From: Reichenbachiella versicolor
Lineage (GTDB): Bacteria > Bacteroidota > Bacteroidia > Cytophagales > Cyclobacteriaceae
Assembly (NCBI RefSeq): GCF_003171675.1
Contig: NZ_QFZQ01000006.1
Location: forward strand, 365,564-429,563
Reading direction: 5' to 3'
DNA: 64,000 nt
Part shown: positions 10,521-20,400 of the stretch, piece by piece
How the letters are laid out: the number at the start of each line of letters is the position of its first letter
Position numbering within the stretch: position 1 is the first letter of the stretch
The notes under the pieces: model-generated
The model's database searches: none
The model's input: only the letters and a program-made list of their open reading frames with translations
Told to the model about the DNA's origin: nothing
Translations under genes and position numbers: made by a program

Positions 10521-10855
10521 CCCGACAGTCCGCTGCAAGCTGCAGGAAAGTTTCGGATCTACCCGACGAGGCGCTGCAGGCTGCAGGAAGGTTTCGGGTC
10601 CACCCGACGAGGCGCTGCAAGCTGCAGGAAGGTTTCGGGTCCACCCGACGAGGTGCTGCAAGCTGCAGGAAGCTTTCGGGTCTTCCCGACGGGGCACTGC
10701 CGGCTGCGGGAAGCTTTCGGGTCTATCCGACGGGGTGCTGCAAGCTGCAGGAAGCTTTCGGGAACTCCATGATTGTATGATGCGGACTACAGCAAGGTTT
10801 CAGATGTCCCTTGAATGTCTCCTACAGGCTGTAGGAAGCTTTCAGATGCTCTAAT
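10521..10855. repeat. GC-rich 41-bp tandem repeat array with inverted-repeat cores
   Basis: Six well-matched copies start at cccgac/tccgac 10521, 10562, 10603, 10644, 10685 and 10726, an exact 41-bp period, followed by about two decayed copies to about 10855. Each unit holds CTGCA-AGC-TGCAG (5-bp arms), and each junction forms TCGGGT-CC-ACCCGA or a variant. The array is about 60-65% G+C in an AT-rich region. It begins 7 nt after the HTCS stop codon and ends just before a strong terminator. Open frames through it on the minus strand give low-complexity Pro/Ser/Cys-rich peptides and are not taken as genes. Function unknown. Confidence 0.9.
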
Positions 10856-10886
10856 ATCGATGAGACAGAGAGTCTGGCTCAAAATG

Positions 10887-10920
10887 AAAAGCCCTGATTT
10901 GTTAACAAATCAGGGCTTTT
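10887..10920. terminator. Bidirectional intrinsic terminator (perfect 34-nt palindrome)
   Basis: A perfect inverted repeat of 17+17 nt, centred on GTTAAC, with stem AAAAGCCCTGATTTG and T-runs on both strands (aaaag on the left, ctttttt on the right). It separates the convergent HTCS (plus) and the small secreted protein gene (minus, stop at 10946), so it can terminate both. Confidence 0.9.
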
Positions 10921-10945
10921 TTGTATCTATTTGGTATATCTGGTA

Positions 10946-11353
10946 CTACATATCTACTCTACATCCGCTCCATTTCCATCGATAGATCTCCTTTGGCTCT
11001 GGAACTACTGAAGTACGATAAATCCCTGGTCTTGGCTTGGACTGTGAGCTACCTCCACATTCCTTAGGTATATCTTCAAGGACATTTTTGTTTATTTTCC
11101 AATATCTAGCACCCCAGTAGATTTTATCTCCCGGCTTCTTGTTCTTGATTTTCACTTTAGCCTCATAGATTCCATCTCCGATATGTTCTGTTTTAATTGG
11201 CCCTGCCCAATCATTGATATTGCCATGAATTTCGGGGGCTTTGAATTTGCCTTCTACCTCTGACATATCGATCTGAAATGTAACCTTCGTCTGCGCTGTT
11301 GCGACAGTCAAGAATGACATTGCTACCACCACTAATGCAACCATCTTTTTCAT
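10946..11353 (-). CDS. Small secreted protein, starch-binding-like beta domain
   Basis: 135 aa when started at the ATG at 11353; the frame is open further upstream but that extension overlaps the preceding gene, and only this start gives a clean signal peptide (MKKMVALVVVAMSFLTVATAQ). The mature protein starts KVTFQIDMSEVEG, which resembles the first strand of CBM48/CBM20-like domains found in secreted Bacteroidota proteins (VTFQVDMS), with ..HGNINDW.. as the typical following loop. Two cysteines (in KECGG and SGCR) may pair. It lies 38 nt downstream of the third GH74-like gene and ends the cluster. The likely role is a secreted accessory glycan-binding protein, by fold resemblance only. No catalytic motif is seen. 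Confidence 0.75.
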   Translation of the reverse strand: MKKMVALVVVAMSFLTVATAQTKVTFQIDMSEVEGKFKAPEIHGNINDWAGPIKTEHIGDGIYEAKVKIKNKKPGDKIYWGARYWKINKNVLEDIPKECGGSSQSKPRPGIYRTSVVPEPKEIYRWKWSGCRVDM

Positions 11354-11391
11354 ACTACTTACTTTTATTGTTTCTGCTTTTAATAAATTCT

Positions 11392-14061
11392 TTATTCCAC
11401 TGGTTCTTGTAGCAATGCGGTGTATATACCTGAAGACTCGCATGCTGACCAGACTCTATTAGGGTCTCCACTATCAAAAGAAATGTCTCCTACCATCATA
11501 CTGCCTCGACCGGTGTTGAACTTCTTCCAGCCGCTGTTATCTCTTTCAGATCCTCCTGTCAAGGTATAAAATGTACCAGCATCTTTTTTACCATTGCTAT
11601 ACGTTTCCCTAGTTACTACCAATAAGTGTTGGTCGTTTGTAGGGCTAGTTCGTACATGAGAAGTAAATGGATGATGAAATATCTTCTTCCAATCAGAAAC
11701 TTGATATTGACCATCATCTCGATAGTCTGCTACCCATACTCCTCCTTCTCCTACTTTATCTATTGAGCCATTGTCTCCGCCAGCGATATATATTTTCTTG
11801 GCTTGACCATCTACTTCGTGTAACCAAACATCCCAAAGTGATCTTATTCCGGAAGGAATAGCCGCTTGGTTCCAGTTTTCACTACCATCGAGTGAAAAAT
11901 ACAAACCTCCATCTACCCATCCCGACTTACCTGATGGTGCATAGTATCTCTTGATGGCCGCGTATAGGATATCGTCATCAGCAGGGTCAACTATTAGTGT
12001 CTTGACACTAGCGCTCACCTGTCCTACTGGCTTACCTTTGGAGTTTCTGCCACCTGCTGTTTCTGGCAACCCTTTGTTGAGACACTTCCATGTTTTACCT
12101 GCATCTATTGATTTGTATATTCCTTTTTCAGGCTCTGGGTTGAATATTCTTACTTGTCCCATTGGTCTGTTATCATTATCAATGATTTCAGCAACGGCAT
12201 ACATAGTAGACCCATCTCCGACGATTCGTAGATCACTCCAATAGATACACTTCATCTTTGGTACATTGATGGTATTAGGAACTTCGATTGGTTCACCAAT
12301 AATTTCAAGTTTCGTTCCGTTTTCTGATACCTTCATCAAGTCTCCCGAACGTGATGACATAGTGTAATACACATCTGGGTCAGTTGGATGATTAGCGATA
12401 GTCACTGGTGAGTAAAATGGCTGACCTGGTGCCCAAGGTTTTCCGATGTCTACTAGAGCAGGAATTCTTCTAACTCCAACGATACCTGGAAAATCAGAAT
12501 GTGTCTCCCCTGTTGACTTATACAACGAAGCTTCATACTGTAGTAGAAACATCTCATTTGGATGATGTTTATCAGGTATAACCGCAAAAGCTCCTGTATC
12601 AGCATTGCCATGACCATAGAATAGATCCCCAACTCTAGTATTGTCTATATCAGTCCAATAGTCCGTCTTGGGATTGTATTTAAGGGTTAAATATCCTTTT
12701 TTGGCTGAGACATATACTGAACCGTCAGCTCCTACAGAGACGGAACGAACTCCTCTGTCATCATACTTCACAAAATCCGGAAACTTGTTTTCTGCTACTC
12801 CCAAGTCTGAGTTTCGCTTCAACATATTAGGCTGTTTGGACGACCAGTAGGTGTCTTTCTCATATCCATTTCCTAATCTCAATGCGGCAAACCAACTCTT
12901 CCCTCCATCTTTGGTAGACCATACAGAGCCTGCTATGGGTTGGAAGATAGATCCTCCCCAAATCGTTAAATATGCCCGATTAGGATCAGTAGGATCACAT
13001 ACGATCTCCGTGTAGTTCTGAAGATGATTTGTAGGTATTTTAATTCCTTTACTTTCTTCTTTTTTAATCCCAAACCAAGATTCCAGCCATCTTTGGAATG
13101 CATGTTTTTTGATACTCACTTTCGTGTAATCGATTCTCAGTCCTTCACTTTCATTACTCCATTGAGAGGACTTAGTGATAGTCTCTGGAGTAGTTGTTTT
13201 AAATACTCCACCTTCAGAGATTAATTCAGAACCTTTGATGGTATAGTCGATTTGCTTCAATGCATAAATGGACAAAGTCTTACCATCCCAGTTGTAATCT
13301 GCCTTAGTGCAGCCATCTAGAATTCTCTTCCATCCTTTCTTCTTTGTTTTTCTGTAGACTCCTGTGGAAGTAGCTGCGAAAAGCATATCAGGATAGTTTT
13401 TAGCATCGGGATGCGCGATGATATCAAATACAGCTGTAGATGATTCCATTCCTCCATTATCTATAGCCTCTATGGTACGTGCTCCGTTGGTAATATTGGT
13501 GATTTTCCAAACCTTCGGCTGGTTGACATCTATTCCTTTGAGAGGGTTTGGCTTTTGCCCTGTTCTGAGATATTGATTTTCTAGACCATTGGCTACATAC
13601 CAAGTGCCTGACTCTGATGGATGGGCTACGGCTGTATACCAGGTAGATTTTGGCTGTGAGCCTGATCTATATGAAGTAATGGGAGCAAAAGTTCGTCCTC
13701 CATCTGTACTGAGATCAATAAACTTCCCTCTGAGACTAAGTACAATATTGTTGTCCTTTGGATCACTGACTATGCAGTCATCACTTAATCCGTTTCGTTT
13801 AGTCCATACACCGTCAAATGGCACAGTTCCTTCCCAGTGTTTTCCCCCATCAGTAGACATGTAATCATTACCCATGTCTGGTGCTACCCAGACTTTATCA
13901 GGATCTACTTTATCTGCATAGATCCCTCTATTACTTCCTGCCATACCTGGTGCGACTTGTCTCCATCGTCCTGATACGCCTTGAGCATGTGATCCTGTAG
14001 TTGACAACATGGTAGCCATCACTATCAGTACTAATAACAACCTCTTACTTCGTTTCTTCAT
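11392..14061 (-). CDS. GH74-like / VPS10-like beta-propeller secreted protein (paralogue A, no sorting tail)
   Basis: 889 aa with a signal peptide (to about 27). The whole mature protein is a two-part propeller with Asp-box/BNR motifs (STDGGKHW, STDGGRTF, STKDGGKSW, SIDAGKTW). The N-terminus, WRQVAPGMAGSNRGIYAD..., followed by VWVAPDMGNDY, lines up with the start of GH74 endo-xyloglucanases, where a catalytic Asp sits in TDxGG; Asp62 in PDMG is the candidate here. I cannot confirm the second catalytic Asp. It has about 70% visible identity to paralogue B at 14127 and less to C at 17402. Unlike both, it ends right after the propeller (IYTALLQEPVE) and lacks a T9SS sorting domain, so it may be periplasmic or released. 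Activity on the polymer is inference; a non-catalytic sialidase-like propeller is the alternative. Confidence 0.85.
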   Translation of the reverse strand: MKKRSKRLLLVLIVMATMLSTTGSHAQGVSGRWRQVAPGMAGSNRGIYADKVDPDKVWVAPDMGNDYMSTDGGKHWEGTVPFDGVWTKRNGLSDDCIVSDPKDNNIVLSLRGKFIDLSTDGGRTFAPITSYRSGSQPKSTWYTAVAHPSESGTWYVANGLENQYLRTGQKPNPLKGIDVNQPKVWKITNITNGARTIEAIDNGGMESSTAVFDIIAHPDAKNYPDMLFAATSTGVYRKTKKKGWKRILDGCTKADYNWDGKTLSIYALKQIDYTIKGSELISEGGVFKTTTPETITKSSQWSNESEGLRIDYTKVSIKKHAFQRWLESWFGIKKEESKGIKIPTNHLQNYTEIVCDPTDPNRAYLTIWGGSIFQPIAGSVWSTKDGGKSWFAALRLGNGYEKDTYWSSKQPNMLKRNSDLGVAENKFPDFVKYDDRGVRSVSVGADGSVYVSAKKGYLTLKYNPKTDYWTDIDNTRVGDLFYGHGNADTGAFAVIPDKHHPNEMFLLQYEASLYKSTGETHSDFPGIVGVRRIPALVDIGKPWAPGQPFYSPVTIANHPTDPDVYYTMSSRSGDLMKVSENGTKLEIIGEPIEVPNTINVPKMKCIYWSDLRIVGDGSTMYAVAEIIDNDNRPMGQVRIFNPEPEKGIYKSIDAGKTWKCLNKGLPETAGGRNSKGKPVGQVSASVKTLIVDPADDDILYAAIKRYYAPSGKSGWVDGGLYFSLDGSENWNQAAIPSGIRSLWDVWLHEVDGQAKKIYIAGGDNGSIDKVGEGGVWVADYRDDGQYQVSDWKKIFHHPFTSHVRTSPTNDQHLLVVTRETYSNGKKDAGTFYTLTGGSERDNSGWKKFNTGRGSMMVGDISFDSGDPNRVWSACESSGIYTALLQEPVE

Positions 14062-14126
14062 TACTTATTTTACTTTCTACTTTACACGTTTCTGCTGTGC
14101 TACAGCCTCTTGACTAAAGCTTGGAT

Positions 14127-17100
14127 CTACTTCTTAATAAATTTAGCAGATTGTCTATGGCTATTGAGCAAATAGTACATTCCTTTTTGTAAGCTATCTA
14201 CATCGATGCCTACTTGCTCAAAAGTTCCTTTCATGATCAAGTTTCCTAGCACATCATAAATTTCGTATCGTTCGCCTGGTTGCATATTGGTTACAAACAA
14301 TTTTCCTTCTTCTATTGGATTAGGGTGTAGTTGAATATTGGCACCTCTATTTTCCTTTATTCCTTCGACTACGTCCGAGGCAACTAAACAGGTATCACTC
14401 ATGATCTTGCCTCCTTGACTGTAGACTGCTACCACTTTAGCTTCTTGTTCTTTAAGTTTTGTCACTACCCCATCTACAGATACGGTAGCGGCGCTTTCAT
14501 CTAAAGATTTCCACTCTACGTCTATTGCAGTAATCCCTAATGGATAAGCATATGCTTCTACTTTCTTCTCTTCACCGATTTCCAATTGAAGGGTTTTAGG
14601 AGATACTTCTAGCCTATCGATATCTCCTATTTTGGTTGGCTTGATGAGTGCGGTATAGATACCTGACGACTCACATGCAGCCCAGACTCTGTTAGGGTTA
14701 CCACTATCGAATGATATATCACCGACCATCATGCTGCCTCTGCCTGTATTGAACTTTACCCATCCGCTGTTGTCATTAGTAGAGCCTCCACTGAGTGCAT
14801 AGAATGTACCGGCGTCCTTTCTTCCATTACTTGAAGTCTCTCTTGTCACGACCAGCATCATGTTTTTATCCGTCGGACATGTTCTGATGTGCGAGGTGAA
14901 TGGGTGATGAAAGATTTTTTTCCAGTCAGTCGATGTATAGCTGCCGTTGGCTTTATAGTCGGCTACCCATACTCCTCCTTCTCCCCAATCTGCCGTAGAG
15001 CCTTCTCCACCGCCTGCTATATAGATCTGTTGGGCTTTACCATCTACTACATGCATTTGCACATCCCAAAGGGATTTAATACCTGAAGGAATCGTGGCTT
15101 TTGACCAACTTACACTACCATTGGTTGAGAAATAAAGACCTCCATTTACCCATCCTGAAGTACCTGCTGGTGATCTGTATCTCTTTACTGCTGCGTATAG
15201 GATATCGTCATCTGATGGATCTACTATCAGCGTCTTGACACTGGCACTATTTGTTCCTACTGTCTGATTGGATGAGTTTCTTCCTCCTGCTGTTTTTGGT
15301 AAGCCGCTATTGAGACATTTCCATGTCTTGCCCCCATTGGTTGACTTGTATATGCCTTTTTGAGGCTCTGGGTTAAAGATTCTGACTTGTCCCATTGGAC
15401 GATTGTCTGTATCTATTATTTCAGCTATGGCATACATAACTGAGCCATCGCCTACTACTCTGAGATCACTCCAGTAGATGCATTTCATATTGGGAACATT
15501 GATGGTATTGGGTACTTCGATAGGTTCTCCGAGTATTTCCATCTGAGTACCATTATCAAAGATTTTCATGATGTCTCCTGTACGCGATGACATTGTATAG
15601 AAAATGTCAGGGTCTGTAGGGTGATTTGATGCGGTAACTGGAGAGTAAAATGGTTGTCCCGGTGCCCATGTCTGTCCAATATCAATCAATGCTGGAACTC
15701 TTTTTGCCCCAACGATGCCTGGAAAGTCCTCGTGAACATGTGGCGTAGATTTATACAATGAGGCTTCGTACTGAAGTAGGAACATTTCATTGGGGTGATG
15801 GATGTCGGGAATGACTGCAAATGCTCCTGTATCTGCATTACCATGTCCGTAAAATAGCCCTTCATGGTAGGTATTATCAATATCTGTCCAGTAGTCTTTC
15901 TTTGGGTCGTACTTGAGCGTCAAGTAACCTTTTTTAGCAGCTACATAGACCGCTCCATCTGCGCCTATTGCTATGGATCGAACTCCTCTATCGTCGTACA
16001 TGACGAAATCGGGGAATTTATTGTCTGCTACTCCTAGCTCTGTGTTTTGATTATTCTTCCCTGGTTGTTTGGTAGCCCAATAGGCATCTTTTTCATATCC
16101 ATTTCCCATTCTCATAGCTGCAAACCAAGTTTGACCTCCGTCTTTGGTAGCCCAGACAGGGCTTGTCATCGCTCTGAAAATAGAGCCTCCCCAGATAGAC
16201 AGATATGCTTTGTTTGCATCAGTAGGGTCACAGACGATATCGGTATATTCTTGAAGGTGTCTTGTGGGTATGTTTAGTTCTTCTTCCTCGCCTTTGGTGT
16301 AGCCAAACCAGATTTTGACCCAGTTTTTAAATCCGTGTTTTTTAATGGTCACTTTAGTGAAATCCATCCAAAGACCATCACTTTCGTCATTCCATCCCGA
16401 TGCTTTACTTGCGGTCTCTGGTGTAGTGGTCTTAAATACTCCTCCTTCGGAAATCACTTCTTTCCCTTCTACACGATACTCGATTTGTTTCAAAGCGTAA
16501 ATGGTCAAAGTTGTACCATTCCAGTTGTAGTCTGCCTTGGTACATCCGTCTAGTATTTGCACCCAGTCTTTCCCGTTTTCTTTTCGGTACAGACCTGTTG
16601 ACGTAGCAGCAAAAAGCATATCAGGATACTTTGTAGCATCTGGATGAGCGATGATATCAAATACTGCGGTTTGATTATCCATTCCGTCGTTGGGGATAGC
16701 TACTATAGTTCTAGCACCACTCGTGATATCAGATATTTTCCAAACTTTTGGTTTGCTGGTATCAATGCTATTCAAGGGATTCTTATTTACTCCAGTTCTT
16801 AAATACTGATTCTCTAGGCCATTGGCTACATACCATGTACCTGCTTCTGATGGATGCGCTGTGGCTGCGTACCAAACAGAGTTTGGTTCTGAACCTGATG
16901 CATAGGAGGAGATGGGTGTAAATGTATTTCCTCCATTGGTACTGATATCAATATCCTTTCCTCTTAAGCTCAGAACAATTTTATTGTCTTTAGCATCACT
17001 AACGACACAATCATCGCTTAATCCTTTTCTCCTAGTCCATACGCCATCAAATGGGACTATACTTTCCCAATGTTTTCCACCATCGGTAGATAGGTAATCA

Positions 17101-17312
17101 TTTCCCATATCTGGTGACACCCATACCTTATTGGGGTCAACTTTATCGGCGTAAATACCTCTGTTGCTCCCTGCCATTCCGGGTGCGACCTGTCTCCATC
17201 TTCCGGACACATCCATTCCATTGTTTTTGGGTTGGGCTTTTATTCCTGTTGAAGAATGGAATCCAATTATTATACCTAGCAATATTTTGACTAATCCACT
17301 TCTACTATTCAT
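14127..17312 (-). CDS. GH74-like beta-propeller with Ig-like domain and T9SS type A sorting domain (paralogue B)
   Basis: 1061 aa. Signal peptide to about residue 27, then the same GH74-like propeller as paralogue A (candidate catalytic Asp68 in SPDMG), followed by a bacterial Ig-like (Big_2) domain at about 900-975 (LEVSPKTLQLEIGEEKKVEAYAY..., WKSLDESAATVS), then a type A sorting domain (LHPNPIEEGKLFV...GMYYLLNSH...KFIKK). The tail predicts export by the type IX system and surface attachment or release. 65 nt upstream of paralogue A with no terminator between, so probably one transcript; a strong hairpin separates it from paralogue C. Confidence 0.88.
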   Translation of the reverse strand: MNSRSGLVKILLGIIIGFHSSTGIKAQPKNNGMDVSGRWRQVAPGMAGSNRGIYADKVDPNKVWVSPDMGNDYLSTDGGKHWESIVPFDGVWTRRKGLSDDCVVSDAKDNKIVLSLRGKDIDISTNGGNTFTPISSYASGSEPNSVWYAATAHPSEAGTWYVANGLENQYLRTGVNKNPLNSIDTSKPKVWKISDITSGARTIVAIPNDGMDNQTAVFDIIAHPDATKYPDMLFAATSTGLYRKENGKDWVQILDGCTKADYNWNGTTLTIYALKQIEYRVEGKEVISEGGVFKTTTPETASKASGWNDESDGLWMDFTKVTIKKHGFKNWVKIWFGYTKGEEEELNIPTRHLQEYTDIVCDPTDANKAYLSIWGGSIFRAMTSPVWATKDGGQTWFAAMRMGNGYEKDAYWATKQPGKNNQNTELGVADNKFPDFVMYDDRGVRSIAIGADGAVYVAAKKGYLTLKYDPKKDYWTDIDNTYHEGLFYGHGNADTGAFAVIPDIHHPNEMFLLQYEASLYKSTPHVHEDFPGIVGAKRVPALIDIGQTWAPGQPFYSPVTASNHPTDPDIFYTMSSRTGDIMKIFDNGTQMEILGEPIEVPNTINVPNMKCIYWSDLRVVGDGSVMYAIAEIIDTDNRPMGQVRIFNPEPQKGIYKSTNGGKTWKCLNSGLPKTAGGRNSSNQTVGTNSASVKTLIVDPSDDDILYAAVKRYRSPAGTSGWVNGGLYFSTNGSVSWSKATIPSGIKSLWDVQMHVVDGKAQQIYIAGGGEGSTADWGEGGVWVADYKANGSYTSTDWKKIFHHPFTSHIRTCPTDKNMMLVVTRETSSNGRKDAGTFYALSGGSTNDNSGWVKFNTGRGSMMVGDISFDSGNPNRVWAACESSGIYTALIKPTKIGDIDRLEVSPKTLQLEIGEEKKVEAYAYPLGITAIDVEWKSLDESAATVSVDGVVTKLKEQEAKVVAVYSQGGKIMSDTCLVASDVVEGIKENRGANIQLHPNPIEEGKLFVTNMQPGERYEIYDVLGNLIMKGTFEQVGIDVDSLQKGMYYLLNSHRQSAKFIKK

Positions 17313-17351
17313 TGTTCTGTCGCTTTTTTGATTGGGTATTTTTATATCTGA

Positions 17352-17386
17352 AGAAAGGAGTGTAGACCAACTCTACACTCCTTTCT
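17352..17386. terminator. Hairpin terminator between GH74-like paralogues C and B
   Basis: A perfect 15-bp stem (AGAAAGGAGTGTAGA at 17352-17366 with its complement at 17372-17386) and a 5-nt loop, lying between the stop of the 17402 gene and the start of the 17312 gene. No long T-run follows on the minus strand, so it may be a partial terminator or an mRNA-stabilising hairpin that sets the expression ratio of the two paralogues. Confidence 0.7.
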
Positions 17387-17401
17387 ATTGATTTAATCTG
17401 T

Positions 17402-20400
17402 TTATCTAATCGCTAATCTTTCTAACCATATCTCTCTTTCATTCTCTACTCGTATCATGTACATTCCTTTGGTGTAATCTTTGACGCTTAGATTTACTGT
17501 TTCTGCATCTATCGTTTCTTGATACACAACTTGGCCAGACAGGTCTGTTATGGTTAAATGGTTCTTCTCAGCACTTGGAAATTTGATATTCAAAAATCCA
17601 TTCGTCACTGGGTTTGGGTACAGAAGAACATCGTCTTCATTGCTCTCTGCTCTCAGTTCATCAGAGAGAGTTCTTGCTCCATTACCTGATACTGTCACAT
17701 TTTCTTTTCGCACTATTCCTCCTATTCTACTGCTCCAGTTCCCTCCTTTTGGAGTCATATAGGACTCTAGGTAATAGCCACTTTCGCTAGGAGCGTTGTT
17801 AGGAGTTATGTTAAAGTTGGCAGTTCCTGATCCACTGACAGTTTTAATCTGATAGCTATAAAGCGTTCCATTACTTCTTTTGAAATTGACTCGAATGTCT
17901 CTATCAGTAGTGGTTGAATATTTGACTTTAGCGGTAAATACTGTCCCGCTTTGAACAGTATTAGGACTACTAATATTGATGAGTTCATCAGAAGGGGCTA
18001 TGACAGTCATATTTCTCTGCTCCACAACCTCTCCGATTTTATTTGCCCAGCTACCATTTACAGTAGTCATATAGCCTTGCAAGTAGTACCCTGATCCCAA
18101 AGGAGCATTATTGACTTTTATTGCAAAATATGCTGTCCCCTCACCGCTGACTGACTTGGTTTGATTGCCAAATACTGTTCCATCTGAGCTTTTGAAGTTC
18201 ACGCGAATATCTCTGGTAACCTTCGTAGAATAGTCTACAGCTACGTAAAAGTCATCATTGCTATAAACTGTAGTCGAACTACCTACTGAGGTCAACTTGT
18301 CTTCATTGTTATTACCTATTGGTAGCAGTGCGGTATAGGTACCTGAGGATTCGCAAGCACTCCAGACTCTATTTGGAGTACCTCCATCGAAAGATATATC
18401 ACCAATCATCATTCCTCCTCTACCAGTATTCAGCTTAGTCCATTGGCTGTTATTACCTCCACCAGTAATCGAATAGAATGTTCCTGCGTCCTTTCGGCCA
18501 TTGCTAGTTGATTCCCTTGTAGCTACTAATAAGTGGTTTCCATTAAAGTAGCTGGTACGAATGAGTGATGCGAATGGGTGATTAAATACCTTCTTCCAAT
18601 CGGACGCTTTGTAACCTCCTCCTGATCGATAATTGGCTACCCATACTCCACCTTCTCCCCATTCAGCTTTGGTTCCTTCACCACCTGCGGCGATATAGAT
18701 TTTTGTGGCTTTGCCATTTGACTCATGTAGCCATACATCCCATACAGACTTGATTCCACTAGGTATCGTCATCTTTGACCAGGAGTTACTTCCGTTTGCA
18801 GAGCGATATAGTCCACCATTGACCCATCCTGAGGTTCCTTTGGGTGCTCTGTACCTTTTTATAGCGGTGTATAAAACATTATCGTTTTCAGGAGCCATCA
18901 CCAAGGCTTTTACACAAGCTCCATTAGTTCCTACTGTTTGGTTTGAGGAATTTCTACCGTTTGCGGTTTTGGGTAAGCCAGTGTTTTTGTTGATCCAAGT
19001 CTTACCTTCATCGGTGGACTTGTATATTCCTTTTTGAGGTACTGGATTATAGATTCTGGTTTGCCCCATCGGCCTATTGTCTGTATCTATAATCTCAGCA
19101 ATAGTGTACATAGTCTTGCCATTGGAAGCTATCCGAAGATCACTCCAATAGATGCATTTCATGTTGCTGACTATTGTCGTATTTGGTACAGGAATTATCT
19201 CTCCCAGAATGGTGAAGGACTTTCCATTGCCTGTGACTTTCATCAGGTCTCCTGTACGCTGCGATATTGTATAGAATACAGATGAATTAGTTGGGTGGTT
19301 GGCTATGGTCATTGGTGTCAGCATTGGTTGACCTGGTGCCCAAGTTTCTCCAATATCGATCAAGGCAGGTATTCTATCTACCCCAACAATACCGGGAAAA
19401 TCTGATCTAGTTTTTGTTGTAGACTTATAGGCTGAGGCTTCATACTGTAGGATAAACATTTCGTCTTTTTTGTGTTTATCCGGTATCACAGCATATGCCC
19501 CTGTGTTGGCATTTCCATGACCGTAAAAACTGTCTCCTACTTGAGTATTATCAACACTGACCCACTTATCCGTGGATGAATTATACTTTCCTGTGTAATA
19601 TCCTTTATTAATTCCTACGTACAAAGTACCATCAGCAGCCACTGCCATAGCACGCGCACCTGTTCGGTCATATTTGACAAAGTCTGGAAACTTATGATCA
19701 TGCACTCCAAGAGGTACGTTACTATTCGTCTTACCAGCCTGCTTAGAAGACCAATAGGTCTCTTTAGAATATCCATTTCCCATTCTTGAGGCAGCATACC
19801 AACTACTACCTCCATTAGTCGTAGCCCATATACCTCCATATACTGGTTTGACTACTGACCCTCCGTAAACTGATAGGTATGCTTTATTCGCATTAGTAGG
19901 GTCACATAGTATATCTGAGTAATCTTGTAAAAAAGATGTTGGTTTTGCAATAGAGCTCTCTTGACCGTTTTTATAACCAAACCAAGCTTTAAGCATGGAT
20001 TTGAAGTGATTGTTGTTCACTTCTACCTTAGTCATATTTATATGAAGACCGTTTGTGATATTTGTCCACCCTGAAGTCATTGTCTCAGGTACGGTGGTTT
20101 TATAGACTCCTCCTGACGATACTAATTTGTTACCGTTTACGCTGTAGGTTACTTGCTTCAGTGCATATAAAGTCAACTTACTTCCATTCCAATGATAGTC
20201 TGCCTTCACAGACCCATTCATTATTTTGACCCAGTTTTTTCCTCCAGTCTTTCTATATAGTCCCGTAGAGGTGGCTGCAAAAAGCATCCCCGGATATTTG
20301 GTAGCATTGGGGTGACAGATCAAATCAAATACTGCTGTGTTTTTATCCATACCTACACCTGACACAGCGGAAATGGTTCTCGACCCAGAACTGATACCTG

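Noticed and set aside
10344..10697. Minus-strand open frames of 117 and 64 codons across the 41-bp repeat array.
   Set aside because: The protein is just the repeat translated (Cys/Ser/Pro/Gly rich), overlaps the HTCS antisense, and has no start context.
10521..10855. Repeat array as a CRISPR.
   Set aside because: Units are directly adjacent with no unique spacers, and no cas genes are present.
11354..11443. N-terminal extension of the small secreted protein to 11443.
   Set aside because: The extension overlaps the preceding propeller gene and would bury the signal peptide inside the protein.
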